A stretch of DNA of 64,000 nt from Azonexus sp. (GCA_017983615.1 JAGOBB010000004.1:115899-179898); one strand, 5' to 3'; counted from the stretch's first letter, positions 54,954-63,797 are shown. Notes: generated by a model not told the origin, from the letters alone. Translations and numbers: made by a program.

Positions 54954-56930
54954 CTAGTTCACCTGGTAGTCGAGTTTGAGCCGGGTCTGGATCTTGCGCG
55001 CCTGGCGGAAGGATTCCTTCAGGATACGGCGATCCAGCTCGTTAAGGGTTTCCGGGTCAATCAGATTGTCGCCCTGGCGGCCCGGCTCACCTTCCAGATA
55101 CTGGTGCTGCAGGCGGAGCAACTGGATGAAGTTCAGCGCTTCGAGAACTGCGTTGATTTCCTCGCCGCGAATGGACAGCCGCTGGGCGGCAAGGCGCAAG
55201 CGCTGGATCGAGTTGGTATTGTGCACACCGCTGGCCAGCGCATAGATACGGGCCACATCGACGAAGATGCGAGAACCGTATTTCTTGAGGTCGATCTTGC
55301 CCGGATGCTCGGGTTCGAGATCGGTCAGAAAATCACGGATCTTGCCCAGCGGCGGTTCGACATCCAGTGCATTCTTGGCCATGGCGCGCAGGAACATCGG
55401 GTTGGCCGCCGTCTGGGCCAGCAAATGGCGCTTCATGGCATCGGCCAGCTCGGCCTGACCATACAGGGCGCGGAAGTCGAAGAAAATGGTCGCATTGAGC
55501 AGCGCATCCGGCTGCGGGATGCGTATCCAGGTCGAGAACTGCTCCTTCCACTCGGCCAGCGTCAAACACCACTGCGGGTTGCTGGCCATGATATTGCCCT
55601 TGCACAGCGGGAAGCCGCAGCGATCGAGATCGCGGTTAACGTCCAGAGCGAAATCCAGGAAACGCCCCTTCAACCCGTCGTCGACCGCACCCTCGGTCGG
55701 CACGAAGACGATACCGTTATCCTGGTCGGTGCTGAAGGTTTGCTCGTCGCGCCCTTCGGAACCGAAGGCCAGCCAGGTCCATGCGATGCCGTCGAAATTG
55801 TACTTTTCCAGATTGAGCTGGATGACGCGGCGGGTCAGCGCATCGTTCAACGCTGAAATGAACTGGGTCAGCTGTTCGGCACCAACGCCCTGGGCGAGCA
55901 TGTTGAAAGCCAGCTGGCGGACGTCGGCAGCGGCCTGCAGCAATGCATCGACGTTGTGGGCCCCGTCGATGGACTGGCGAATCTGGCGCAGGCCGACGCG
56001 TTGCAGCGAGAACAGGTCGCGCTCCGAAACGACACCTGTCAGCTTGCCTTCGGCATCGGTGACCAACACGTGGCGGATACCGTGGGTGGCCATGGCAAAC
56101 ATGGCGTCATAGGCGGTTGCATGTTCTTCGAGCATGAAGGGATCCGGCGACATGGCAAAGCCGATCGGCGTGGACAGCGCCAGATCCTTCAGCACGACAC
56201 GGTCGAGCAGGTCGCTGCGGGTGAAGACGCCTACCGGCTTGTGCCCATCGTCAGCAACGACCAGAGAGCCGATTCCGGCCAGCGACATCTTTTCCAAAGC
56301 CTCGCGCAACGGCGTTTCCGGCGACACGGTCACCGGCGTGCGAGATCCGATGCCGGCCAGCGGCGAATTCAGCGTCTGCTGCTCACTGGCCCGTTGGGCG
56401 AACTGCAGTTGCAGCTGGCGACGCGACTGGTCAAGCAGACTGGCGATATATTGCGTGCAGAAGAGGTTGAATTCAGGGCTGGAGGTCATCAGCGCCAGGA
56501 AATCCTCGGCCGGCAGCTTGTAGCAGAAAGTGTCCTCGACGGCGGTATAGACGTTGGTCGACGGCCGCCCGGCAGTCACCGCGCCGATCGGGAAGCTCTC
56601 GCCGGGACCGAGGCTGAGGATGGAGTATTCGGTGACGGTAACCTCGCCGGCCTGCCGCGCCTGGACCTTGCCCGACTCGATCAGGTAAAAGAAGCGGACC
56701 TTGCCGGAATCCGGGCTGATGATCAGGGTGCCGGCGGCGTAGAAAGCGATCTGCGCCTTCTCGGCAAAATGCAGCAAGGCGTCCGGCTGCATCTTGCTGA
56801 ACGGCGCATGGTTGCGCAGGAAAGCCAGCGTATTGCCGGCCATCCGGGTGCGTCCGGCCTGACGCAGCGACATCTCGACCAGGCCTACGGATTCATGTGT
56901 TTCCTGCCCCGACTGTTCTTGCGTCTTCAC
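54954..56930 (-). CDS. cNMP-binding/CBS/DUF294 putative nucleotidyltransferase
   Basis: 658 residues. A cyclic-nucleotide-binding-like domain lies at about residues 35-150 (FAEKAQIAFYAAGTLIISPD, GPGESFPIGAVTAG), a CBS pair at about 190-310 (KPVGVFTRSDLLDRVVLKDL, GKLTGVVSERDLFSLQR), a DUF294 GlnD-like nucleotidyltransferase core (LAFGSEGRDEQTFSTDQDNG) and the DUF294 C-terminal domain (DLKKYGSRIFVDVARIYALA). Such proteins accompany acetate-symporter loci; the modified target is unknown. It has a paralogue immediately downstream of its start. Confidence 0.88.
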   Translation of the reverse strand: MKTQEQSGQETHESVGLVEMSLRQAGRTRMAGNTLAFLRNHAPFSKMQPDALLHFAEKAQIAFYAAGTLIISPDSGKVRFFYLIESGKVQARQAGEVTVTEYSILSLGPGESFPIGAVTAGRPSTNVYTAVEDTFCYKLPAEDFLALMTSSPEFNLFCTQYIASLLDQSRRQLQLQFAQRASEQQTLNSPLAGIGSRTPVTVSPETPLREALEKMSLAGIGSLVVADDGHKPVGVFTRSDLLDRVVLKDLALSTPIGFAMSPDPFMLEEHATAYDAMFAMATHGIRHVLVTDAEGKLTGVVSERDLFSLQRVGLRQIRQSIDGAHNVDALLQAAADVRQLAFNMLAQGVGAEQLTQFISALNDALTRRVIQLNLEKYNFDGIAWTWLAFGSEGRDEQTFSTDQDNGIVFVPTEGAVDDGLKGRFLDFALDVNRDLDRCGFPLCKGNIMASNPQWCLTLAEWKEQFSTWIRIPQPDALLNATIFFDFRALYGQAELADAMKRHLLAQTAANPMFLRAMAKNALDVEPPLGKIRDFLTDLEPEHPGKIDLKKYGSRIFVDVARIYALASGVHNTNSIQRLRLAAQRLSIRGEEINAVLEALNFIQLLRLQHQYLEGEPGRQGDNLIDPETLNELDRRILKESFRQARKIQTRLKLDYQVN

Positions 56931-56948
56931 GACAACCTCATGATTTCT

Positions 56949-58004
56949 TCAAAGTGAATAGTTTAACTTGAGACGCTGCTGCAGGCGTCGCGCCTGCTTG
57001 AGCACCTCGCGCAGGATGACCCGATCCATCTCATTCAGGGCAGCCGGCTTCAGGCCATAGCCGACCGTTTCGCCGCGTGCGGAAGCTTCGATTTGTTGCC
57101 CCAGACGCAGGCGCAAAACATGGCCGAAAGCCGCTTCGGCCGTTGCAATCTCGCCCGCCTGCAGGCCGCCGACCGCCCCGGCTTCACGCAGCCGCTCCGC
57201 CGTATTGAGCGCCCTCCCACCAGCGGCCAGCGCGAAGATGCGCGCCGCGTCGACGAAGATGCGACTTCCGAATTTCTTCAGATCCACGGCGTCGTTTTCA
57301 TCGACCGACGGTTCGCCACGGAAATTGAGCGGCACTTCCGCCTGCAATGCATTGGATGCCATCAGATGCAGGAAGGACGGCGTTGCCATGGTCATTGAAA
57401 GAAGCAGCGTACGCAAGCGTTCGCCCAGTTCGAAGTCGCCGTACAAAGGCCGCAGGTCGAAGAAAATGCTGGCATGGAGCAGCGCCATCGGTTCCGGGCG
57501 GCGAATCCAGTCGATAAACTGGATACGCCACTCTTCGAACGACAGGCACCAGGCCGGATTTCCGGCCATGATCTGACCATTGCACAACGCGAAGCCGCAG
57601 TCGGCCAGGCGCTGATTGACCTCCTGGGCGAAGGGCAGGAATAGCTGGCGCAAGGCCGTTGCTTCCTGCTCGTTGGCTGCGCTGAAGATCAGGCCATTGT
57701 CCTGGTCGGTCAGAAAAGTCTGCTCGTGCCGCCCCTCCGACCCCAGCGCCAGCCAGCACCAGCTGACCGGTGGCAGGCGATGCCGGCGGGCGGCCAGTTC
57801 GATCAATCGGGCAGTCAGACGATCGTTGAAGGCCGAAACCAACCGTGTCGCTGCAATGCCATCGAGGCCGCCGCCGACCGTTTCCTGCAGGTAATCGCGC
57901 AGACGTCCGGCCAGTTCGGGTGCGGCCTCCAGGCTGTCGAGCGATGCCAGCGCCGTCGCCAGCGCCAGCTGTTGCCGGCAGGATTGGGAGGGATCGGCGG
58001 TCAC
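56949..58004 (-). CDS. DUF294 nucleotidyltransferase-like paralogue without sensor domains
   Basis: 351 residues from a GTG start. It aligns by eye with the C-terminal half of the neighbouring 658-residue protein: WCWLALGSEGRHEQTFLTDQ then DNGLIF; MAGNPAWCLSFEEW; DLKKFGSRIFVDAARIFALA; EMDRVILREVLKQARRLQQR. The cNMP and CBS domains are absent. Probably a tandem duplication followed by divergence, or a two-protein partnership. It lies between the fusion protein and its paralogue with 7-18 bp gaps. Confidence 0.85.
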   Translation of the reverse strand: MTADPSQSCRQQLALATALASLDSLEAAPELAGRLRDYLQETVGGGLDGIAATRLVSAFNDRLTARLIELAARRHRLPPVSWCWLALGSEGRHEQTFLTDQDNGLIFSAANEQEATALRQLFLPFAQEVNQRLADCGFALCNGQIMAGNPAWCLSFEEWRIQFIDWIRRPEPMALLHASIFFDLRPLYGDFELGERLRTLLLSMTMATPSFLHLMASNALQAEVPLNFRGEPSVDENDAVDLKKFGSRIFVDAARIFALAAGGRALNTAERLREAGAVGGLQAGEIATAEAAFGHVLRLRLGQQIEASARGETVGYGLKPAALNEMDRVILREVLKQARRLQQRLKLNYSL

Positions 58005-58011
58005 TTCGGAC

Positions 58012-60183
58012 TCAATATTTTATGCGGGCAAAATAGGTCTTCTCGGCGGCTTCGAGCGCCTGACGCACCGTGACGATGCCCATTTCCTCGAGCAGCTTGA
58101 CCAGTTTGAGGAAGACTTCGCCGGTCGCCAGGGCGTCTTCCAGCGCATTGTGGCGGGTGCCGATGGTGATGCCGAGACGCTCCAGAATGACGTCCAGCTT
58201 GTGCGATTCCTGATTGGGATGGACGACGGCCGAGAGCAGCAGTGTGTCGAGCACCGGCTGGGTAAAGCGGATGCCGGTGCGTTCTTCCTTGAGCTGCAGG
58301 AAACGCATGTCGAAGGCGGCGTTGTGGGCGATCAGCACGGTGTCTTCGCAGAATTCGTGAAAGGCGGGCAGCACCGCATCGATGTTCGGCTGGCCGCGCA
58401 CCATGTCCTCGGTGATGCCGTGGATGGGAATGGACTCCGGCTTGAGCGGGATTTCCGGATCGACAATCTGGTTGAAGGTTTCCTGGCGCAACAGCCGGTT
58501 GTTGACGATGCGAGCGGCGCCGATCTGGATGATTTCATCGCCCTTCGACGGCTCCAGGCCGGTCGTTTCGGTATCGAAGACTGTGTAGGTCAGATCGGAG
58601 AGCTTGCGGTCGAGGTCGATCGACTTGTCCTCGAACTTGAACAGGTCGAAGTCGTAGTATTCAGGACGCCCCTTGCCGCGGCTCCGCTCGTCCTGCTCAT
58701 TGTCGACTTCCGGGGTAGCGACTGGCAGGACGAAGCGGAAGAAGGCTCGGTGGGCTGCCTTTTCCCGCTCATACCAGATCTCGCCGCCGTGCCGGTCGAT
58801 GACGTCGCGCAGGCTGAGTGGCGAGGTGTCACTGCCGATCTGCATCGACTCCATTTCCCACGTGTAGAAGGTTTCCGACGACATCGCCTGGCCCGCCCAG
58901 ATCAGGTCAAGGTAAGCCAGCCGGCCGTTGGAACTGAGCCGGAAGCGCAGCTCGCGCGGTTCGTAGTGCTCCTGCAGCCGGGCGGCGAGGAAGACCAGGG
59001 CAAAGACCAGCGAGAAGCTGTCGGCCTTGACCCACAGGGCGTCGTCGAGCTCCTCGGTTTTGATCGGCAGCTTCAGCTTGTCCTCAATGCGGCGCTGGGC
59101 GGCGGCGATGATGTCGATGCCGAGGATGTCTTCGAGCGGCCAGCGCGTCTTCATCGAATCGGAGAACTCGCTCATCGTCTGGTCTACGCTCTGGCTCATC
59201 TTGGCCGCCTCGTCATCAACCACCTTGACGAAGCGCTCGCGCAGTTCCGGCTCCATGTCCGGGTAATCGATCAAATTGGCCACCGCGGCGCGAATGTTGC
59301 CGATCGAGGCGCGGCTACCCTCGGTCAGCGAATGCAGGACCTGGTCACGCCGGGCTTCCAGCTCGATGCTGCGGGTGATGTTCTCGACCGTCAGCACGTA
59401 GCCGGACATCGCAGCCTCACCCTCCTCGCCCGTTGCAGCAAGGACCGGGACCATCTGGACGCGCAGCAACTGGCCGCCACGTGTCGTCGTGATGAAATTC
59501 GAAATCGCCGCCTTGCCGGCGGTCAGGCGCTGGCGGATCACTTCCTGCGCATGTTCGACCTGGCTCTTTTCGAGGATCGAGAAAATCGAGCGACCAAGCC
59601 CGATCAGCGCCCCGCCGGCGACCGAAGTCGGTCCCTGCGACAACGCCTTGAACTGCAACCGGGCACGGTTGTTATAGAGCAGGATGCGGCCGTCGAGATT
59701 GCACACGACGACAGCCTGGGCGAGCTCCGACATCAGCGCCGCCAGGCGGTTTTTTTCTTCCTCAACAGAAGCCTTGGCGGTGGCGATCTGGGCATCGACA
59801 TCGTCCATCAGCACGTCGCGCTGCTGCGCCAGGTCGTTGGCGGCCTGGGCCAGTTGCTGAACTTCCGGCGGCCCTTCGGGCGAGACACGGAAATTGCGGT
59901 TGGCGCCGAGCATCAGGCGCAGGGTCTCGGCCATCCGCAGCAGTCCCTCGACATACTGTTTGAACAGCTTGTGCAGCACCGCGACACCAAAGGCGAAGCC
60001 GACCAGCGTCATCATCGTGCCGACTGGCAGGCGTGACAAGAGCAATCCGGTCAGCAAGTTGCGCTCGGCTTCCTTCATGTCCAGCCAGACGAGCAAGGAA
60101 GTGACGACAAAAGGCCCGGTCATCAGCAGACCAAGGATGACCACAGCAAGACTGAAGCGATGTTTGGCCTTCATGGCGCGCAT
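58012..60183 (-). CDS. Membrane PAS-pseudokinase-DnaQ exonuclease fusion
   Basis: 723 residues. Two N-terminal membrane helices (VVILGLLMTGPFVVTSLLVW and VGTMMTLVGFAFGVAVLHKL) and a HAMP-like coiled region lead into a PAS domain (about 160-290; ALMSELAQAVVVCNLDGRIL). Next comes a histidine-kinase-like region whose usual phospho-His motif is replaced (LTEGSRASIGNIRAAVANL). The C-terminal DEDDh exonuclease (about 530-723) is intact: TVFDTETTGLEPSKGDEIIQ, IAHNAAFDMRFL, RHNALEDALATGEVF. Conserved as a neighbour of acetate-symporter genes; substrate unknown. Confidence 0.85.
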   Translation of the reverse strand: MRAMKAKHRFSLAVVILGLLMTGPFVVTSLLVWLDMKEAERNLLTGLLLSRLPVGTMMTLVGFAFGVAVLHKLFKQYVEGLLRMAETLRLMLGANRNFRVSPEGPPEVQQLAQAANDLAQQRDVLMDDVDAQIATAKASVEEEKNRLAALMSELAQAVVVCNLDGRILLYNNRARLQFKALSQGPTSVAGGALIGLGRSIFSILEKSQVEHAQEVIRQRLTAGKAAISNFITTTRGGQLLRVQMVPVLAATGEEGEAAMSGYVLTVENITRSIELEARRDQVLHSLTEGSRASIGNIRAAVANLIDYPDMEPELRERFVKVVDDEAAKMSQSVDQTMSEFSDSMKTRWPLEDILGIDIIAAAQRRIEDKLKLPIKTEELDDALWVKADSFSLVFALVFLAARLQEHYEPRELRFRLSSNGRLAYLDLIWAGQAMSSETFYTWEMESMQIGSDTSPLSLRDVIDRHGGEIWYEREKAAHRAFFRFVLPVATPEVDNEQDERSRGKGRPEYYDFDLFKFEDKSIDLDRKLSDLTYTVFDTETTGLEPSKGDEIIQIGAARIVNNRLLRQETFNQIVDPEIPLKPESIPIHGITEDMVRGQPNIDAVLPAFHEFCEDTVLIAHNAAFDMRFLQLKEERTGIRFTQPVLDTLLLSAVVHPNQESHKLDVILERLGITIGTRHNALEDALATGEVFLKLVKLLEEMGIVTVRQALEAAEKTYFARIKY

Positions 60184-60225
60184 CCCGAGGATCGGTTTTT
60201 TTGATTTTGGCCTTTTTTTGAGGCC

Positions 60226-60237
60226 GACCGTAGCATT
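60226..60237 (-). repeat. Uptake-signal-like 12-mer, copy 9 (intergenic)
   Basis: Exact AATGCTACGGTC on the minus strand in the 60 bp gap between the receiver gene and the fusion gene, followed by CAAAAAAA, then CCAAAATCAAAAAAA. One of the clearest extended copies. Confidence 0.85.
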
Positions 60238-60243
60238 TGGCCG

Positions 60244-60615
60244 TCAGGCAACGCCGAGCATGGACTTGACCATGACCAGCAGTTCCTTGGTCGAGAACGG
60301 CTTGGTCATGTAGGCGTCGGCGCCAATGGCCAGGCCCTTGGCGACTTCGGTATCGCGGCCCTTGGCGGTCAGCATGACGATCTTCAACGCCGCCCGGGCA
60401 GGATCGGCACGCAAGGCCTCGCAGACCTCGAAGCCCGATTTTTTCGGCATCATCACGTCGAGCAGGACAAGGTCCGGATTGAAACTGCCGACTCGGGTCA
60501 GCGCATCCTCGCCGTCATTGGCGACGGCCACCTCGAATCCCTCCTTCTTCATCAGGAATTCGAGCGAGATGACGATGTTGGGTTCATCGTCGACGATCAA
60601 AATCTTTTTCGGCAT
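60244..60615 (-). CDS. Receiver-only response regulator
   Basis: 123 residues, a complete REC domain and nothing else: ILIVDDEPNIVISLEFLMKK (acidic pair), DLVLLDVMMPKKSGFEV (phospho-Asp), KIVMLTAKGRD (Thr) and DAYMTKPFSTKELL (Lys). No output domain is attached, unlike the LuxR-type CrbR partner known for CrbS kinases elsewhere. It lies 17 bp downstream of the sensor kinase, so it is its likely partner. Confidence 0.9.
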   Translation of the reverse strand: MPKKILIVDDEPNIVISLEFLMKKEGFEVAVANDGEDALTRVGSFNPDLVLLDVMMPKKSGFEVCEALRADPARAALKIVMLTAKGRDTEVAKGLAIGADAYMTKPFSTKELLVMVKSMLGVA

Positions 60616-60632
60616 TTGTCTTGTCTCCCTTG

Positions 60633-63341
60633 TTATTCCTCAGGTGCCGGCAAGGGCACCGTGAAAATGAACCGCGCCCCGGCGCCGGGGCTACTTTCCA
60701 CCCAGAGCTTACCACCGAAATATTCGATGATCTGGCGACTGATCGGCAAGCCAAGTCCGGTCCCTTGCGGCTTGTCGGTCATCGTGTTGCCGCCCTGGCG
60801 GAATTTCTCGAAAATCACGTCGCATTCCCCGGGGGTCAGGCCCGGGCCGTTGTCGCTCACCTCAACCCTGACCATCCCGTCGACGATACCTACCCTGACA
60901 TGAACATGCCCCTCCCCACCGGGCACGAACTTGACGGCATTGGACAGTAGGTTGATCAGCACCTGCGTCAAGCGATCATGGTCGGCCAGCACCACCGGAC
61001 CGCAGGCCGGGATGTCGCAGTCCAGCGCCACCCCCTTGTCAAGGAACAGCTGGCCGAGCGAATCCATCGTTTCGCGGGCCACTTGGCCGATGTCGACTTC
61101 GCCGCTCACCCATTCGGCCCGACCGGATTCCAGCTTGGCCATGTCGAGAATCTGGTTGATCAGACGCGTCAGGCGCTCGGCCTCGCTCAGGATGATGCCG
61201 AAGAAACGCACGCGGTCCTCAAGCGCCATACGCGGATCGTCATGCAGCATTTCCGACATCGCACGTATCGTGGTCAGTGGCGTCCGCAATTCGTGCGTGA
61301 CGGTCGAAATGAAGTCATCTTTCATGCGGTCCAGTTCGCGGAGGCGTTCGTTCGCCTCTCGCAATTCCGATGTTGCCGCCTCAAGCTCACTCTGCTTGCT
61401 CTCGAGTTGCCGGCTGTACGCGCGAATCTGGGTCGCCTCGTCAAGAATATCGAGGACCTCATCGAGGCCCAGATCCTCCTCCTGCGCCACCGAGGCGACC
61501 ATCACCCGGGCGCTGGCCGAACCGATCGCCCCGGCCAGCTCCGCCTCGGCAAACTGCACGAACTGGGCATCGGCCGGCAAGCTGCGCCACTCCCCCGCGC
61601 CCCTCGCCCGGGCGTAAGCCCCTAGTTGTTGCTGCGTTCGCGTCGGCCCCAGGAAGCGTTCAAGCAACGCCACCAACTCTTCCGCCGAAGCCTTGCCGCG
61701 CCACAGGCGGGCCTCGGCATTGTGCGGGTCGAAGCGGAAGACATCGACGAATCGTTCGGCCTGGCTCGCCTCGACCGCATCGGGTCGCGAGTTCAGCGAT
61801 ACCACAACATAGAACCCGATATTGGCCAGCAAACTCCACCACAAGCTGTGCGAAATTTCGTCCAGGCCGCTCAGACCGAACAGCGCCTGAGCCTTCAGCC
61901 AGCCGATGCCGAACAACCCTTGATCGACAAAGCCGCTAGCCACCCAGCCGGACTTGGCAAACGAGGGCAGCAGCAGTGTGTACAGCCAGACGACGAAACC
62001 GGCCAGCAAACCGGCCACGGCGCCGGCCCGTGTCCCCTGCTTCCAGTACATGCCGCCGAAAATGGCCGGCGCGAACTGCGCGACGGCGGCAAAGGAAATG
62101 AGGCCAATACCAACCAGCGCATACGCCTCCCCGGCCGCCCGGAAATAGATGTAACCGAGGAGCAAGATCAGGGCGATGGCAACGCGCCGAATGCCAATCA
62201 GCAAGCCGGAAAGATCCTGCCGTTCTTCGGCATGCAGCCAGGCGGACCGTAGCATCCAGGGCATGACCAGATCGTTGCAGACCATCGTCGACAAGGCGAT
62301 GGTCTCAACGATCACCATGCCGGTCGCCGCCGACAGGCCGCCGATAAAGGCAAGCAGCGCCAAGGCCTCGGCGCCACGCGACAACGGCAAGGTCAGCACG
62401 AAGGTATCCGGATTGCCCTGCCCGCCGAAATGCAGCAAGCCACCAAGCGCCAAGGGCAGGACAAAAATATTGATCAGCAGCAGATAGAGCGGAAAGAGCC
62501 AGACTGCCCGCTTGAGATGCGATTCATCGACATTCTCGACCACCATGATCTGAAACTGGCGCGGCAGAAAGACAATGGCCAGACCGGAAAGCAGGATCAA
62601 TGAGGTCCATGTCCCTGCTCGCCCGCTATCGAGCTGCAGCAGCCGGCCAAGTTCCGGGCTGGCCGCCGCGCGCTGGAAAAGGTCGCCCAGCCCGCCGAAC
62701 ATGCCATAGGTGACAAACAGGCCGACGGCGATGAAAGCAACCAGCTTGACCACCGACTCGAACGCCACCGCCGCCACCATGCCCTCATGCCGCTCGGTCG
62801 CATCAAGATGGCGCGTCCCGAACAAGATCGAAAACAGCGCCAGCACGACAGCAATCAGAAACGTCGAATCTATGCCCCACAACTCCACCGTGCTGCCGGA
62901 ATGCTCGAGCAAGACATCGACGCTGGCCGCTACAGCCTTCAATTGCAAGGCGATGTAAGGCACGATGCCAATCACCGCGATCACCGTCACCATGCCGGCC
63001 AGCAACTGGCTCTTGCCGTAGCGCGAGGCAATAAAGTCGGCAATCGACGTGATCCGCTGTGCCTTGCTGATGCGGATCATCTTGATAATGACACCGACGA
63101 AGAACAGCATCAGCGTCGGCCCGATATAGATGGTCAGGAAAGACAAGCCACCCGAAGTCGCCCGCCCGACGCTGCCGTAGAAGGTCCACGAAGTGCAATA
63201 GACGGCCAGCGACAAGGCATAGACATTGGCCGAAATGATCGATTTTCCGGCATCGGCCCGCGCATCGCCAAAGCGGGCGACGGCAAAGAGCAGCCCAAGA
63301 TAGGCCGTGGCCAGCAGCGCGATGAACCAGGCAGAAAGCAT
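60633..63341 (-). CDS. SSS-STAC histidine kinase (CrbS/MxtR type acetate sensor)
   Basis: 902 residues. About residues 1-510 form an SSS-transporter-like membrane domain (YALSLAVYCTSWTFYGSVGR, ITSIADFIASRYGKSQLLAG). A STAC-like linker follows (about 545-640), then a coiled coil, HisKA (DDFISTVTHELRTPLTTIRA) and an ATPase domain (QVLINLLSNAVKFVPGGEGH, VSDNGPGL, GTGLGLPIS). No PAS domain was recognised. CrbS/MxtR kinases control acs and acetate uptake in Vibrio and Pseudomonas; acs and the symporter in the same cluster support the same role here. Confidence 0.9.
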   Translation of the reverse strand: MLSAWFIALLATAYLGLLFAVARFGDARADAGKSIISANVYALSLAVYCTSWTFYGSVGRATSGGLSFLTIYIGPTLMLFFVGVIIKMIRISKAQRITSIADFIASRYGKSQLLAGMVTVIAVIGIVPYIALQLKAVAASVDVLLEHSGSTVELWGIDSTFLIAVVLALFSILFGTRHLDATERHEGMVAAVAFESVVKLVAFIAVGLFVTYGMFGGLGDLFQRAAASPELGRLLQLDSGRAGTWTSLILLSGLAIVFLPRQFQIMVVENVDESHLKRAVWLFPLYLLLINIFVLPLALGGLLHFGGQGNPDTFVLTLPLSRGAEALALLAFIGGLSAATGMVIVETIALSTMVCNDLVMPWMLRSAWLHAEERQDLSGLLIGIRRVAIALILLLGYIYFRAAGEAYALVGIGLISFAAVAQFAPAIFGGMYWKQGTRAGAVAGLLAGFVVWLYTLLLPSFAKSGWVASGFVDQGLFGIGWLKAQALFGLSGLDEISHSLWWSLLANIGFYVVVSLNSRPDAVEASQAERFVDVFRFDPHNAEARLWRGKASAEELVALLERFLGPTRTQQQLGAYARARGAGEWRSLPADAQFVQFAEAELAGAIGSASARVMVASVAQEEDLGLDEVLDILDEATQIRAYSRQLESKQSELEAATSELREANERLRELDRMKDDFISTVTHELRTPLTTIRAMSEMLHDDPRMALEDRVRFFGIILSEAERLTRLINQILDMAKLESGRAEWVSGEVDIGQVARETMDSLGQLFLDKGVALDCDIPACGPVVLADHDRLTQVLINLLSNAVKFVPGGEGHVHVRVGIVDGMVRVEVSDNGPGLTPGECDVIFEKFRQGGNTMTDKPQGTGLGLPISRQIIEYFGGKLWVESSPGAGARFIFTVPLPAPEE
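62245..62255 (-). repeat. Uptake-signal-like core, copy 10 (in sensor kinase gene)
   Basis: ATGCTACGGTC in sense with the kinase gene, encoding Met-Leu-Arg. The downstream A/T tracts are missing, so this may be a weak or chance copy. Confidence 0.5.
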
Positions 63342-63536
63342 CTACTTGCCCCGCCGCTCGGTCGCTCCGGCCGCAAGGGCGATCAGCCCTGCCCACACGC
63401 CGAAGAGATAGAGATAGGTCGCCGGAATGCCCCCCAGCTCTCCGCCAGGCAGACTCAGCAGAGGGTAAGTCAGCAAGGGAACGCCGAACAAGCCAAGCGC
63501 AGCCAGTCGCTGCCGGATCGGGTTGGTCCGTTTCAT
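63342..63536 (-). CDS. Small two-helix membrane protein upstream of the sensor kinase
   Basis: 64 residues with two hydrophobic segments (LAALGLFGVPLLTYPLLSLP and IPATYLYLFGVWAGLIALAA). The stop codon directly abuts the kinase ATG, and the start overlaps the stop of a 36-residue ORF (ATGA). Similar small proteins precede this kinase type in related bacteria from memory; a role in assembly or sensing is inferred. Confidence 0.7.
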   Translation of the reverse strand: MKRTNPIRQRLAALGLFGVPLLTYPLLSLPGGELGGIPATYLYLFGVWAGLIALAAGATERRGK

Positions 63537-63643
63537 TCAGCAACTACCGGAAAAATAAAAACGGCCGGCACGCCAAGCGTGCCAGCCGTTTGGGGATGCA
63601 GCCTTGTACCGACCACATTCGTGGTCACCTGGGTGGCGACCAT
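63533..63643 (-). CDS. Possible 36-residue leader ORF containing a terminator
   Basis: Start at 63643 with an excellent GGAGGAGA ribosome binding site six bases upstream. The peptide begins MVATQVTTNVVGTRLHPQTA and ends in FIFPVVAE. Its stop overlaps the start of the membrane-protein gene (ATGA). A 13 bp intrinsic terminator lies inside its coding region. Either a true leader peptide with attenuation, or a chance frame over the acs terminator. Confidence 0.45.
   Translation of the reverse strand: MVATQVTTNVVGTRLHPQTAGTLGVPAVFIFPVVAE
63551..63589 (-). terminator. Strong intrinsic terminator between acs and the kinase operon
   Basis: 13 bp minus-strand stem ACGGCTGGCACGC / GCGTGCCGGCCGT with one G-T pair and a TTG loop, followed by TTTTATTTTT. 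It would end acs transcripts or attenuate entry into the kinase operon. Confidence 0.9.
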
Positions 63644-63764
63644 TGTCTCCTCCTTGCCCCTTATTTTGTTGAGAACGCGCGGCAAGATCGCGGTCCCTTG
63701 TGTCTTGATGGCGGGCAGCCTCGCAGCCGCCCGCCCCGACCCGGACGAATCCGGGCTAGCGGAA

Positions 63765-63797
63765 TCAGCCCTTGAGCTGTTCCAGAATTGCCGGATT
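63765..63797 (-). pseudogene. Stranded acs 3' tail
   Basis: The minus strand reads [10 protein letters not shown] then TGA, identical in protein to the last ten residues of acs (63828-63860, ending TAA) but differing at almost every synonymous position. It lies 30 bp beyond the acs stop. Two GC-rich hairpins follow (63740-63755 with CCCGGA/TCCGGG arms and 63710-63735 with GGCGGGC/GCCCGCC arms), so this is probably the original gene end. Confidence 0.75.

Noticed and set aside
63590-63775. Plus-strand 61-codon frame near the right edge
   Set aside because: It overlaps the acs tail fragment, hairpins and leader ORF on the other strand and has no ribosome binding site or recognisable composition.
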